Below are positions 9,826 through 18,624 of a stretch of 64,000 bases of DNA, piece after piece; the stretch's first letter is position 1, and every line of letters starts with the position of its first letter. Both the position numbers and the translations under genes were made by a program. The DNA is from Salinisphaera sp052044135 (GTDB taxonomy: Bacteria; Pseudomonadota; Gammaproteobacteria; Nevskiales; Salinisphaeraceae): contig NZ_JBQDYF010000016.1 in assembly GCF_052044135.1 (NCBI RefSeq), positions 1 to 64,000 of the forward strand. Reading direction: 5' to 3'. The notes beneath the pieces were generated by a model. The model was given only the letters and a program-made list of their open reading frames with translations, did not search any database and was not told the DNA's origin.

Positions 9826-10691
9826 GCTGGCCGGTTTTTCTCGACATGGCGTTCATGCGTCACGCGTTTGCCGCCGGCACCTGCGTGGCGATCGCGGGCT
9901 CGGCGATCGGTTACTTCGTGGTCCTGCGCCGGCAGGCATTCGCCGCCCATGCGCTGGCCAACGTCGGCTTCGCCGGCGCCGCCGGCGCCTCGCTGATCGG
10001 CGCCGATCCGATGCTGGGACTGTTCGTGTTCGTCTTCGGTGCCGCCGCGGTCATGCATCTGGGCGGCACCGAACTGGGCGAGCGCGACGTGTCCGTGGGC
10101 ATGATTCTCATGTTCTCGCTCGGGCTCGGCATTCTGTTCGTCAATCTATACAGCGCGAACGCGAACGCGGCGATCGGTATTCTCTTCGGCAGCCTGTACG
10201 GCGTGAACGCAACCCAGCTGGCGATCACCGCCGGCGTGTCGCTGGCCGTCGTGGGCGCGCTGGCGGTGCTGTTCCGCCCGTTGCGCTTTGCCAGTCTCAA
10301 CCCCGACTCGGCGCGCGCCCGCGGCATCCCGGTCGCCCTGATCGGTCTGCTGTTCCTCCTGCTGCTGGCGGCCATGGCCGCCGTCACCGTGCCGGTGATC
10401 GGCGCGCTGCTCAGTTTTGCCATCTTCGTTGGCCCGGCCGCGGCGGCCCAGGCGTGGACGAAACGCGTGGCCAGCGGCCTTGCGCTGACCGTGGTGCTGT
10501 CCCTGGCCGAAACCTGGAGCGGTATCGTCGCGTCCTATTACATCAACCTGCCGGCCTCGTCGGCGATCGCAGGCAGCAGTTTCGCCGTTTACGCCCTGGC
10601 CTGGTTGACCACGCGCCCGCCCCGGTTATCGCGCGTCGCAGGCAGCCGAACCATCGGCGCAGCACGCTCCGGGGTTCCCGAGCGACCGTAG
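9822..10691 (+). CDS. znuB: Zinc ABC transporter permease
   Basis: A 289-residue ABC-3 family inner-membrane protein with about eight hydrophobic helices. Family features include the early HAFAAGTCVAIAGSAIGYFVVLRR segment, NVGFAGAAGASLIG and the coupling region LRFASLNPDSARARGIPV. Translation is coupled to znuC through ATGA. It is the last gene of the operon; an imperfect GC-rich hairpin overlaps its 3' end, but no T run follows. Confidence 0.9.
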   Translation: MSWPVFLDMAFMRHAFAAGTCVAIAGSAIGYFVVLRRQAFAAHALANVGFAGAAGASLIGADPMLGLFVFVFGAAAVMHLGGTELGERDVSVGMILMFSLGLGILFVNLYSANANAAIGILFGSLYGVNATQLAITAGVSLAVVGALAVLFRPLRFASLNPDSARARGIPVALIGLLFLLLLAAMAAVTVPVIGALLSFAIFVGPAAAAQAWTKRVASGLALTVVLSLAETWSGIVASYYINLPASSAIAGSSFAVYALAWLTTRPPRLSRVAGSRTIGAARSGVPERP

Positions 10692-11522
10692 GCCACTTGG
10701 CGCGGTTTCGCCGCGATGGCGCCGGTACGGCAGGACTCCGGAACCGACATCGGCCGCTCGAAGCGCGGCGCGCCAGCCGCGTGTCTCGAATACGGCGTGC
10801 GGCCCGTCGACGCGACGCCGATGCTTCGCTGTTTTCGCCGGTATCGATGCAGAGGGCGGGCGCCTGGATTCGCCGCAGGCCGGGCCGCCCGCTTCAAGGT
10901 TCAACAAACGTGGCGCGGCCCGCACCGGCGGCATGGGCGGGGATGCCCAACGGGGCAGCCATGTCGCCGCCGTAGTGCGGATGCACAACATGCATGGCCG
11001 CGTCTCCATCCGGTGCCTGCTGAAACCCGAATTGATCCGCGTGCAATCAAACCGGCGGCCGGGGAAGTCGCCGGCTCGTACGGTTACCCCTCGGCGTTGC
11101 GGGTGATGGTCGCTGATCGCCCGATCGGCCCGTCATCGCTCCTGCCGGCTGTTCAGTGATACCGCTTCGACCAGGCCGGCCTTGATTCGCTGGCCATCAG
11201 CGTCGACCACTCGATACGAGAGCCTGGATTGATCTTCTGCGCACTTGATCGCGCTTCAGGTCCTGACACGCATGATGGATCGCCTCACCTGTCGGAATGA
11301 AGGTGTCTTGATGCCGTTTCGAGCCCGCGCGGGCCGGATTGCGCGCCCAACGAGACAGAGTGTCACGCGCGGCAAACTGCCGGTCGGTCGGTCGGCCGAC
11401 CGAAACCGGCACGGCACGGCACGGCACGGCACGGCAACGATGGTGCCGGCCCGCGCAACCCTGCCGAGGATACCGGGCGGCCGCCCGACGCAAGTCGACG
11501 ACGACCGCCCCGGCCTGTCTCT
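10692..11522 (+). other. 831-bp gap with possible degraded coding fragments
   Basis: No intact gene is convincing here. On the minus strand two short stretches look protein-like. 11133-11255 would encode a peptide containing RLSYRVVDADGQRIKAGLVE and ends in a stop. 10894-11046 would encode about 50 residues containing DAAMHVVHPHYGGDMAAP and also ends in a stop. They could be remains of one decayed gene or two very small ones. A pentanucleotide repeat lies at 11404-11436. No terminator or Zur box is seen. Confidence 0.35.
11404..11436. repeat. Short pentanucleotide (CGGCA) tandem repeat
   Basis: About five consecutive CGGCA units, directly after a GGTC tetranucleotide run near 11390-11402. 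It is low-complexity noncoding DNA between znuB and the TonB receptor gene. Confidence 0.8.
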
Positions 11523-13739
11523 CTACAGGTCGAACGGAATCCGCGCGGTCAGGCGGATATCGCGCCCGGGCGACAACGCATAGCCTTTGTAAGTGTCCAG
11601 AAAACCACGATACGCCTTGTCGAACAGGTTGTTGATACGCAGGTCGATACGCATTTCCTGGCCATGGATCTTCGGCGCGATGCCGGCGCCCACATCGACC
11701 AGGCCGTAGCCCGAGGTCGACGCAAGGCCGAACGGCGCGTTGTCGAACTGCGAGAAGGGCTCGCCGGGGGCAGCCTTGTGGCTGTCGTAGTAGCGCACGT
11801 CGACCGAGGCATACGTCTGGCGCGGCCAGTCGTTACCGTGCGGCGTGAAACGGGCACCGAGACGAACGTTGTCGGCCGGAATCAACGGCAGCGCCTCGTG
11901 ATTATCACGCCGCCGGCCGCGCACGACCTCGCCGGCCGCATGCACCGACAGCCACGACGTCACATCGGCCTTGATCGAGGCCTCGGCGCCGTACAGCTCG
12001 GCATTGGTCTGCTCATGCTCCAGCACCGGCAGGCCATTGATCGTCTGGCCGGTATCGCGCAGATAGATGTAGTCGTTGATGAGGTTGCGATAGACCGTGG
12101 CCTTCGCCTGTAGCCGGTCCGAATGCCAGCGCAGCGACAACGAGGTATCGATGGATTTTTCCGGATCGAGATCGGGGTTGCCGCGCTGATAGGCCGCGAC
12201 CCCGCCGTGCTGGCCGGCGACATAGAGTTCGAACAGTGTCGGCGCGCGGAAGCCGCGGCCGACGTTGGCCGCCAGCGACAGATGATCGGTGAACGCATAG
12301 ACCGCCCCCAGCGACCCGGTGACGACGTTATAGGTCTGTTTACGGGCATTGCGAACCGAGGCCGACGGATTGGCCGTCTTGCCGGCCAATGCCTCGACAT
12401 CGTGGTAGTCGTAACGCGCACCGGCCTGCAACGTCAGCTTGCCGATAGCCTTTTCCTGAAAGGCGAACACCGCCGCGTTGTTCACCTCGCCACCGGGCGA
12501 AAGCTGGGTCCGGCCGCGCGAGACCTGTTGCTTGTTGACGTATTCGATGCCGATCTTGCCGCCGTCCAGCCCGAAAACCGGGCCGTTCTGACCCACCAGG
12601 CGCGCGGTGTACTGGTTGAACTGCAGATCGATATCGCCGTCGAAGCCGAGATCGCGCGGGTAGCCGGCGGCGTTCGAGCGGCGCCGGTTGTTCTGCCACA
12701 TCAGCTTTGGTTCCCAGATCATCCCGCCGGCGTTGAACCGGCCGTCGAGCTGAACCTGGCGATCGTCGATGTATTGACCGACGCCTTCGGCGCCTGCGCT
12801 CGGCGGCTTGATGCCGGCCGGCGGCGGCAGCAGAAAGTTGTGCTCGTCGTTCCAGCGCGTGTAGCGCAGCGTCCAGTCGCCAAGCGTGTCGTCACGCATG
12901 CCGACAGCGACATCGCCGTTGACCTGGTTGAAGTCGGTGTATTTCAACCGGCCCGTATAGGCCGGGGCATCGGGGTGCGTCGCCGCATTCGGCCCGGGGA
13001 AATAGGTCGGCTCGTCCGGCGTATGGATATCGCCGCCGTCGCGCCGGATCAGGCCGAAGGCATAGCCGAACCGACCGTTGCCGCCGGTCGCCTTGATGCC
13101 CGTATCCCACTCGCGGTTGTTGCTGTCGTAACGTCCCATGACCTCGCCCCGGGCGGTCTTGTCGTAGGCGATTTTCGGCGGCAGCAGATTGATCGCGCCG
13201 CCCAGCGCACTCGAGCCATAGAGCACGCTCGACGCCCCGCGCACGACTTCCACCCGGTCGAGCAGGAACGGATCGGTCACCGGCATGTGACGCACGCCAA
13301 ACGATTGGTTCGAAATGCCGACGCCGTTCGACAGGATCTTCACCCGCTCTCCCGACAGGCCACGGATCACCGGTTTGCCCGCCGTGTTGCCGGTACCGAT
13401 GGAATCCACGCCGGCCAGATCGTCGAGCGCCTGCCCCAGATTGGCCGCGCCCTTGGCTTCGATATCGTTCGAAGTCACCACATCCACGTCCGGCGCCTGG
13501 GACAGCGGATTGCCGGGAATGGGGACGCCGGTCACCGAAATCGCTTTCAAATGCGCCGTCGACCTACCCTGCGCCTCCCCCGCATGGGCCGCATCGGCCG
13601 CTACAGGGGGCGATGCGGGCGCCGTGGGCGTGATCGACGGCTGCGCCGTGGCCGCGAACGCGCCCATGGAAATAAAAGGTAATAACATTGCATTTATAAC
13701 CCGCATCGACCCCATCAATGCAGTGCGGCGCTCGCCCAT
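11523..13739 (-). CDS. znuD: TonB-dependent outer-membrane receptor, ZnuD-like
   Basis: A 738-residue outer-membrane gated channel, probably for zinc. It has a signal peptide (about 1-30), a plug domain with KAISVTG, DVDVVTSNDIEAKGAANLGQ and VEVVRGASSVLYGSSALGG (about residues 65-190), and a long beta barrel that ends NNLFDKAYRGFLDTYKGYAL...RIPFDL. Start ATG 13739 follows GGGGAG; ATG 13706 is an alternative. A perfect Zur palindrome lies 33 bases upstream, which with the znu operon next door points to zinc and the ZnuD group rather than siderophores. It is transcribed toward znuB. Confidence 0.87.
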   Translation of the reverse strand: MGERRTALMGSMRVINAMLLPFISMGAFAATAQPSITPTAPASPPVAADAAHAGEAQGRSTAHLKAISVTGVPIPGNPLSQAPDVDVVTSNDIEAKGAANLGQALDDLAGVDSIGTGNTAGKPVIRGLSGERVKILSNGVGISNQSFGVRHMPVTDPFLLDRVEVVRGASSVLYGSSALGGAINLLPPKIAYDKTARGEVMGRYDSNNREWDTGIKATGGNGRFGYAFGLIRRDGGDIHTPDEPTYFPGPNAATHPDAPAYTGRLKYTDFNQVNGDVAVGMRDDTLGDWTLRYTRWNDEHNFLLPPPAGIKPPSAGAEGVGQYIDDRQVQLDGRFNAGGMIWEPKLMWQNNRRRSNAAGYPRDLGFDGDIDLQFNQYTARLVGQNGPVFGLDGGKIGIEYVNKQQVSRGRTQLSPGGEVNNAAVFAFQEKAIGKLTLQAGARYDYHDVEALAGKTANPSASVRNARKQTYNVVTGSLGAVYAFTDHLSLAANVGRGFRAPTLFELYVAGQHGGVAAYQRGNPDLDPEKSIDTSLSLRWHSDRLQAKATVYRNLINDYIYLRDTGQTINGLPVLEHEQTNAELYGAEASIKADVTSWLSVHAAGEVVRGRRRDNHEALPLIPADNVRLGARFTPHGNDWPRQTYASVDVRYYDSHKAAPGEPFSQFDNAPFGLASTSGYGLVDVGAGIAPKIHGQEMRIDLRINNLFDKAYRGFLDTYKGYALSPGRDIRLTARIPFDL

Positions 13740-13771
13740 GACACTCCCCGGAAATGAATTGAATTCGATAT

Positions 13772-13784
13772 GTTATATTATAAC
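13772..13784 (-). promoter_or_regulatory. Zur box upstream of the ZnuD-like receptor
   Basis: GTTATATTATAAC is a perfect palindrome of the Zur type, 33 bases before the receptor ATG (minus strand), in an AT-rich promoter. Confidence 0.88.
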
Positions 13785-13871
13785 GTATCGTACGTAAATC
13801 GATATTGCGCGCCCCGCCGACCCCTATTGCGGCAGGTCGGGGGATCGCCCCTGGGGATAGCGCCCGGCGAT

Positions 13872-14480
13872 TCAGTCCTGGTGCGCGGTCAGTCCGGCCC
13901 AGAAGATCGGCCAGATCGAGGCGACGCGGCGGTCGTACTCATCCACGGAGTACATGAAGCGTTCGCTGAACAGGCCGTCCATCAGGCAATAGAAGGCATC
14001 GAGGAAGCCCCGCTCGCTGAGATCCGGCCACACGCCGTCGCGCACGCCCTGAGCATAGATATCGTGCAGCGCGGCGTTGATACGCGCCTCGCCCCGCCCG
14101 GTCACGGCCCGCACTTCGGCAGCCAGCGGCTCGGGCGGAAACAGCAGGTAGCGCTTGTAGAACACGCCCTGCGCCTCGACCAGGATGAAGCGCGACAGAT
14201 CACACACCAGTTCGAACAACCGCGTATGCACGTCGGCGCCGGCATGCCGGGTCAGGCTATGGTCGAGCGCCGCGAACAGCGCCGTCTCCACCCGCTCGAC
14301 CAGCGCCATGAACAATGCCTGCTTACTCTCGATGTGGTTGTACAGCGACGGCTTCTGGATCCCGACTTCGCTGGCGAGCTGCGACAGGCTCATGCCGTCG
14401 TAGCCGTGGCGGGCGAACAACGACAATGCAATGTCGTGGACACGATCAACAGTAGCTCGGGAGGCGGGCGAAGTGCTCAT
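13872..14480 (-). CDS. TetR-family transcriptional regulator
   Basis: A 202-residue regulator. The N-terminal helix-turn-helix is typical (IALSLFARHGYDGMSLSQLASEVGIQKPSLYNHIESKQALF, shown here only as location: residues about 13-53). The C-terminal ligand domain is divergent, with a DUF-type AefR-like look. The ATG at 14480 is chosen over an in-frame GTG at 14525 that would add residues not seen in the family. It is divergent from the SMR pair at 14863 and probably represses it. The 382-bp gap 14481-14862 holds one copy of the dispersed motif (14566-14586) and the operator-like site at 14836; I see no other feature. Confidence 0.85.
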   Translation of the reverse strand: MSTSPASRATVDRVHDIALSLFARHGYDGMSLSQLASEVGIQKPSLYNHIESKQALFMALVERVETALFAALDHSLTRHAGADVHTRLFELVCDLSRFILVEAQGVFYKRYLLFPPEPLAAEVRAVTGRGEARINAALHDIYAQGVRDGVWPDLSERGFLDAFYCLMDGLFSERFMYSVDEYDRRVASIWPIFWAGLTAHQD

Positions 14481-14565
14481 GGCAGGGCCTTGCGGGTTTT
14501 GGATGTCATGCGACGCCGCGACCACCGCACGCTGTAACAGAATGAATAACCATCAATCGCCTCAT

Positions 14566-14586
14566 TCTAGGGCCTGTGGCCGTTTC
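14566..14586 (-). repeat. Dispersed 21-bp intergenic motif, copy 2
   Basis: On the minus strand it reads GAAACGGCCACAGGCCCTAG plus A, one change from copies 1 and 3. It lies upstream of the tetR gene in the same orientation as that gene. Confidence 0.75.
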
Positions 14587-14835
14587 GTACACGTGCCACG
14601 CCGGAGCCCGCAAGTCCGTCGAGACAAGACGCGCCACGCCGTATCGGCGCCCTGACTGGTTTTATGAGCGGCCCGAAATCCTGTCGGCCGAGGCGCGGCG
14701 CGCGGTCATTCGGCGTTCAAGCCCTGGCCCCGGATGGCGCGATTACGCAAGGCATATGGCATGCCAACCGCTGTTTACCGGTCCGGCCGGATGCCACTCG
14801 GAACACGGTCGCGGCGACTCATGAACTGATATACT

Positions 14836-14849
14836 ACCGACCGTTCGTT
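14836..14849 (+). promoter_or_regulatory. Possible TetR operator before the SMR genes
   Basis: ACCGACCGTTCGTT is an imperfect palindrome next to a TATACTA promoter-like stretch, 14 bases before the first SMR gene. AcrR/QacR-like repressors use similar ACCGACC...GGTCGGT-type sites. Assignment to the divergent TetR gene is inference. Confidence 0.4.
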
Positions 14850-14862
14850 AGCGGAGTGAATC

Positions 14863-15189
14863 ATGAGAGCCTGGTTCTGGCTGGCGCTGGGCGCCGGCAC
14901 CGAAATCGGCTGGGTTGCCGGCCTGAAGCTCGCCGCATCGCCCCTGGCATGGGCGGCCACGGTCATTTGCGCCGTGGCCAGTGTGGCACTGGCGCTGGGC
15001 GCGACGCGCGATCTGCCGGCGACGACCGTGTATATGTTATTCGTCGGCCTTGGCGCCGTCGGCACGGTGATCCTGGAAGCCGTGGTGTTTGATACGCCGC
15101 TGCATCCGGCGACTTACGGCTTCCTGGTGTTGTTGCTGGTCTGCATCGTCGGGCTGAAAAAGACCGGCGGCCGCCGGCCGGAGGCATGA
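14863..15189 (+). CDS. Small multidrug resistance (SMR) protein, subunit 1
   Basis: A 108-residue inner-membrane protein with four helices. The conserved membrane-embedded Glu of SMR pumps is present in helix 1 (GAGTEIGWVAGLK). The protein lacks the long loops of larger transporters. It has a short cytoplasmic C-tail rich in Arg and Lys. The ribosome site GGAG lies 8 bases upstream. One base separates it from the next SMR gene, so the two likely form a heterodimer like YkkC/YkkD or an asymmetric EbrAB pair. Known substrates are cationic drugs or guanidinium compounds; no guanidine riboswitch is recognisable before it. Confidence 0.87.
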   Translation: MRAWFWLALGAGTEIGWVAGLKLAASPLAWAATVICAVASVALALGATRDLPATTVYMLFVGLGAVGTVILEAVVFDTPLHPATYGFLVLLLVCIVGLKKTGGRRPEA

Positions 15190-15190
15190 C

Positions 15191-15505
15191 ATGGCCTGGC
15201 TCTGGCTTATGGTCGCCGGCGCCTGCGAGATCGTGGGCGTGGTCGGTTTCGCCCGCATGAGTCATGGGCGCCGCGTCTCGGGCGGGCTCATCGCCGGGGT
15301 GGCTTTTTCCTGCGGGCTGGCGTGTCTGCATATTGCGATGAACGATCTGCCGATGGCGGTGGCCTACGGCGTATTCACCGGCCTCGGCGCGCTCGGCAGC
15401 ACGCTCATCGGTATCGTGTTCTGGGGTGAATCGGCGCGTCCGACGCGGCTGGCATGGGTCGCCGGGCTGGTGGTCGCCGTGATCGGCCTCAAGCTCAGCA
15501 TGTAG
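15191..15505 (+). CDS. Small multidrug resistance (SMR) protein, subunit 2
   Basis: A 104-residue four-helix SMR protein with the conserved Glu in helix 1 (AGACEIVGVVGFARMS) and the GLGALGST...GIVFWGE segment of helix 3. A strong GGAGG precedes the ATG, and the gene is coupled to subunit 1. The adjacent pair of different SMR proteins argues for an obligate heterodimeric exporter under TetR control. Confidence 0.87.
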   Translation: MAWLWLMVAGACEIVGVVGFARMSHGRRVSGGLIAGVAFSCGLACLHIAMNDLPMAVAYGVFTGLGALGSTLIGIVFWGESARPTRLAWVAGLVVAVIGLKLSM

Positions 15506-15535
15506 TCAGACACCGAGGCCGGCCCGGTGTCGCGT

Positions 15536-15556
15536 GAAACGGCAACAGGCCCTAGA
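15536..15556 (+). repeat. Dispersed 21-bp intergenic motif, copy 3
   Basis: Identical over all 21 bases to copy 1 (69-89). It runs into a perfect 7-bp hairpin, CTAGACT paired with AGTCTAG (15552-15572), just before the Trm112-like start codon, so it lies in the 5' leader or promoter of that gene. Confidence 0.8.
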
Positions 15557-15589
15557 CTAGGTGCAAGTCTAGCCACGCCGGCCCTGCCC

Positions 15590-15844
15590 ATGGACAAGCA
15601 ACTGCTCGAGATTCTGGTGTGCCCGGTGACGGGACTGTCGCTTTCGCTGGCGGAATCGGCCGAAATCGACGCGCTCAATGCCGCCATCGACAACGGCTCG
15701 GCGGCATACGCCGACGGCAGCGCGGTAAATGAACGCGTCGCCGCGCTGCTGGTCACCCGCGACCGCGCCACCGGTTATCGTATCGACGACGGCATCCCGA
15801 TCATGCTGCCCGAGCGCGGCATTGCCCTGCCCGAGGTGTCGTGA
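15590..15844 (+). CDS. Trm112/YcaR-like small protein lacking zinc cysteines
   Basis: An 84-residue protein with the Trm112 ends: MDKQLLEILVCPVTG at the start and a closing YRIDDGIPIMLPE segment. In zinc-binding relatives the first motif is CPxC and a second Cys pair follows; here only one Cys remains (CPVTG), so it should not bind zinc by the usual site. Family members act as small activators of methyltransferases or other enzymes. The stop overlaps the next GTG start (GTGA), linking it to the PTPS-like gene. Confidence 0.8.
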   Translation: MDKQLLEILVCPVTGLSLSLAESAEIDALNAAIDNGSAAYADGSAVNERVAALLVTRDRATGYRIDDGIPIMLPERGIALPEVS

Positions 15845-16707
15845 ACCCGAACGATCACTCGTTGCAACTGTTCGTCGAACACGTCACGCATATCGACTGC
15901 GGCGTGCTCGACGCCGAGGCCGGTCTGCGCGGTGCCACCTGGCTGGTCGATGCCACGCTCACCGGTCGGCGCGGCGAAGACGGCATGCTGTTCGACTTCG
16001 GCCCGGCCAAGCGGCTGCTCAAGGCCGAGATCGATGCCCTGGTCGATCATCGTCTGCTGGTGCCTGCGCGCGCACCGGGCGCCACGATCGACGGCTATCG
16101 CATCGATTTCACCACCAGGTCGGGGGATCGTTACCGCTATGTCGGGCCGGCGAGCGCGACCACTGTGTTCGACACGGCCGCGATCGAGCCCCGGGCGCTG
16201 GCCCGCTGGCTGGAGGAACGCGTCGGCCCGAAACTGCCCGCCAACGTCGAAGCGCTGAAGATCGACCTGCGCGCCGAATCCATTAGCGACGCGGCCTACG
16301 ACTACACGCACGGCCTGGCGGCCCACGATGGCAACTGCCAGCGACTGGCGCACGGCCATCGCTGCCGGCTGGCGGTGACCATCGACGGCGTGGCCCGCGC
16401 CGACATCGCCCAGGCCTGGGCCAAAGCCTGGCAGGGCGTGTTCATCGGCCATCGGGCCGACCTGACCACGCCGGCCGATGCGGAACGCCTGGGCTTCGGC
16501 TATAGCGCGCCGCAGGGCGAATTCGCGCTGGACATCGCGGCCGCGCGCTGCGTGCTGCTGGACGGGCCGCCCACCGTGGAAAACATCGCCGACCATATCG
16601 CCGGCGAGCTCGCGGCACGCCATCCCGGCCACCTGGTGGCGGTGCGCGCCTACGAAGGCGTGGGCAAGGGCGCGATCGCGACGCGCAGCCATGCCGCCCG
16701 CGCCTGA
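15841..16707 (+). CDS. Two-domain PTPS/6-carboxytetrahydropterin synthase-like protein
   Basis: 288 residues, about twice the length of QueD. The C-terminal half has the PTPS elements NCQRLAHGHRCRL (metal His pair and catalytic Cys) and a late PTVENIADHIAGEL. The N-terminal half resembles a second PTPS domain with a conserved-looking FDFGPAKRLLKAEIDALVDH segment but without the HGH motif. It starts at GTG 15841, coupled to the Trm112-like gene. QueD converts dihydroneopterin triphosphate to carboxytetrahydropterin for queuosine; a fused form could do this or a pterin side reaction. Location before pyrC parallels low-zinc enzyme clusters in other gammaproteobacteria. Confidence 0.75.
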   Translation: MNPNDHSLQLFVEHVTHIDCGVLDAEAGLRGATWLVDATLTGRRGEDGMLFDFGPAKRLLKAEIDALVDHRLLVPARAPGATIDGYRIDFTTRSGDRYRYVGPASATTVFDTAAIEPRALARWLEERVGPKLPANVEALKIDLRAESISDAAYDYTHGLAAHDGNCQRLAHGHRCRLAVTIDGVARADIAQAWAKAWQGVFIGHRADLTTPADAERLGFGYSAPQGEFALDIAAARCVLLDGPPTVENIADHIAGELAARHPGHLVAVRAYEGVGKGAIATRSHAARA

Positions 16708-16740
16708 TACGCTCAACCGACTCATCGCAACGGTGCGACC

Positions 16741-18078
16741 ATGACCGACACCCTGATCACCAACGCGACCCTCGTTAACGAGGGCGAACGCTTCATCGCC
16801 GACCTGCTGATCTCCGACGGTCGCATCGCGCGCATCGACGGCGAGATCGCCGCGCCGCCGAATGCCCGGGTGATCGACGGCGCGGGCTGCTATCTGCTGC
16901 CCGGCATGATCGACGACCAGGTGCATTTCCGCGAGCCCGGCCTGACCGAAAAGGCCGACCTGGCCAGCGAGTCGCGCGCGGCGGTCGCCGGCGGCATCAC
17001 CAGTTTCATGGACATGCCGAACGTCCAGCCGCCGACCATCGACAACGAAGCCCTGCTGGCCAAGCTGGAAATGGCCCGGGGCCGCTGCGCGGCCAACTAC
17101 GGCTTCTATCTCGGCGCGACCAACGACAACATCGAGGCGATCAAGTCGGTCGACGTGAGCCGCGCGGCGGGCATCAAGATCTTCATGGGGGCCTCCACCG
17201 GCAAGATGCTGGTCGACGACGAGGCCGCGCTGGAGGCAATCTTCGAACACTCGCCGCTGACCATCCTCACGCACTGCGAGGACACGCCCATGATCGAGGC
17301 GAACGCGGAAAAAGCCCGCGCGCGCTTCGGCGAGGACGTACCGATGAGCCAGCACCCGGTGATCCGCTCCAGGGCCGCCTGCATGGCCTCGTCGAAAAAA
17401 GCCATCGACCTGGCCACGCGGCACGACGCCCGGCTGCATATCCTGCACATCACCACGGCCGAGGAACTGGACCTGTTCACGCCCGGCCCGATGACGGGGA
17501 AACAGATCACGGCCGAGGCCTGCGTGCATCACCTGTTCTTCACCCAGGACGACTACGAGCGCCTGGGCACGCTGATCAAGTGCAACCCGGCGATCAAGAG
17601 CGCCGAAGACCGCGCCGCCCTGTTGAAAGCCGTCGCCAACGACACCATCGATATCCTGGCTACGGATCATGCGCCGCATGTGCGCGCCGACAAGGACAAG
17701 CCCTATTTCTCGGCCCCGGCCGGGCTGCCGCTGGTTCAGCATGCGCTGATCTCGCTGGTGGACCAGGTCTCGGCCGGTCATTTCAGCATGGAGCAACTGG
17801 TCCAGAAGATGGCCCATAACGTGGCGGAGCGATTCGATATCGCCGAACGCGGCTATCTGCGCGAGGGCTACTGGGCCGACGTGGTCCTGGTCGACCCGAG
17901 CGCGCGCACCGTGGTCGACGACGAACCCGTGCTGGCCAAGTGCGGCTGGACGCCTTTCAACGGGCACACCTTCGATGCCCGGGTCATGGCGACTTTCGTA
18001 TCTGGTCAAGCCGCGTATCATGACGGTAAACTTAGCCAAGGCTGTATCGGCGAGGCGTTGAGCTACGATCGGCGCTGA
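16741..18078 (+). CDS. pyrC: Dihydroorotase (class I) with altered HxH motif
   Basis: A 445-residue amidohydrolase that closes carbamoyl-aspartate to dihydroorotate in pyrimidine synthesis. Conserved parts are MIDDQVHFREPG (residues about 56-67), the loop AAGIKIFMGASTGKML with the position of the carboxylated Lys, THCEDTPMIEAN, LHILHITTAEE, ITAEACVHHL and DILATDHAPH. In most enzymes the first motif is DxHxHxR; here the first His is Gln. Some bacterial lineages share this DDQVHFREPG form. It is 33 bases after the PTPS-like gene. Whether it is the only dihydroorotase or a low-zinc paralogue (PyrQ-like) cannot be told from this window. Confidence 0.88.
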   Translation: MTDTLITNATLVNEGERFIADLLISDGRIARIDGEIAAPPNARVIDGAGCYLLPGMIDDQVHFREPGLTEKADLASESRAAVAGGITSFMDMPNVQPPTIDNEALLAKLEMARGRCAANYGFYLGATNDNIEAIKSVDVSRAAGIKIFMGASTGKMLVDDEAALEAIFEHSPLTILTHCEDTPMIEANAEKARARFGEDVPMSQHPVIRSRAACMASSKKAIDLATRHDARLHILHITTAEELDLFTPGPMTGKQITAEACVHHLFFTQDDYERLGTLIKCNPAIKSAEDRAALLKAVANDTIDILATDHAPHVRADKDKPYFSAPAGLPLVQHALISLVDQVSAGHFSMEQLVQKMAHNVAERFDIAERGYLREGYWADVVLVDPSARTVVDDEPVLAKCGWTPFNGHTFDARVMATFVSGQAAYHDGKLSQGCIGEALSYDRR

Positions 18079-18157
18079 CAGCCACCCGCGCCGCTGAATC
18101 GTCAGCCGCCGGCGCGGCCCTGCGCCACGTCACGTGAGCGTTTTCGAGGTGTCGAGT

Positions 18158-18598
18158 ATGGAAACCAGCGATCTGCGCAAGGCGGGCCTCAAGGCTACGC
18201 TGCCGCGCCTGAAAATTCTGGAGGTTCTGCAACAGAACCGACAGGATCATCTATCGGCCGAGGACGTCTACCGCAAGCTGCTCGACAACGAGGAAGACAT
18301 CGGCCTGGCCACGATCTACCGCGTGCTGTCCCAGTTCGAGGACGCGGGGCTCGTCATCCGTCATCATTTCGAGGATGGCCATGCCCTGTTCGAGCTGGAG
18401 CAGGGCCCGCACGATCATCTGATCTGCGTGAAGTGCGGCAAGATCGAGGAATTCTTCGACGACGAAATGCAGCAGCGCCAGCGCGATCTCGCGCAGAAAT
18501 CCGGCTTCGACCTGTCCAAGCACACGCTCGTGCTCTACGGCGAATGCCAGGCCGCCAACTGCGAAAACGACACCAGCGGGCGCAAGAAGGACTCGTAA
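18158..18598 (+). CDS. fur: Fur, ferric uptake regulator
   Basis: A 146-residue iron-responsive repressor of normal length. It begins METSDLRKAGLKATLPRLKILE and continues with the DNA-binding helix DIGLATIYRVLSQFEDAGLV, the His-rich HHFEDGHALFEL and HDHLICVKCGKIEEF metal sites, and a C-terminal CQAANC pair. ATG 18158 is chosen; an upstream GTG at 18134 is not conserved in the family. It is 79 bases after pyrC on the same strand. It is clearly distinct from Zur at 200. Confidence 0.93.
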   Translation: METSDLRKAGLKATLPRLKILEVLQQNRQDHLSAEDVYRKLLDNEEDIGLATIYRVLSQFEDAGLVIRHHFEDGHALFELEQGPHDHLICVKCGKIEEFFDDEMQQRQRDLAQKSGFDLSKHTLVLYGECQAANCENDTSGRKKDS

Positions 18599-18624
18599 CC
18601 GGCGCCGCCCGGCGCGCCTCCAAA

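Noticed and set aside
14525..14862. Guanidine riboswitch before the SMR pair
   Set aside because: No conserved ykkC-type hairpins are seen; the TetR operator-like site explains regulation better.
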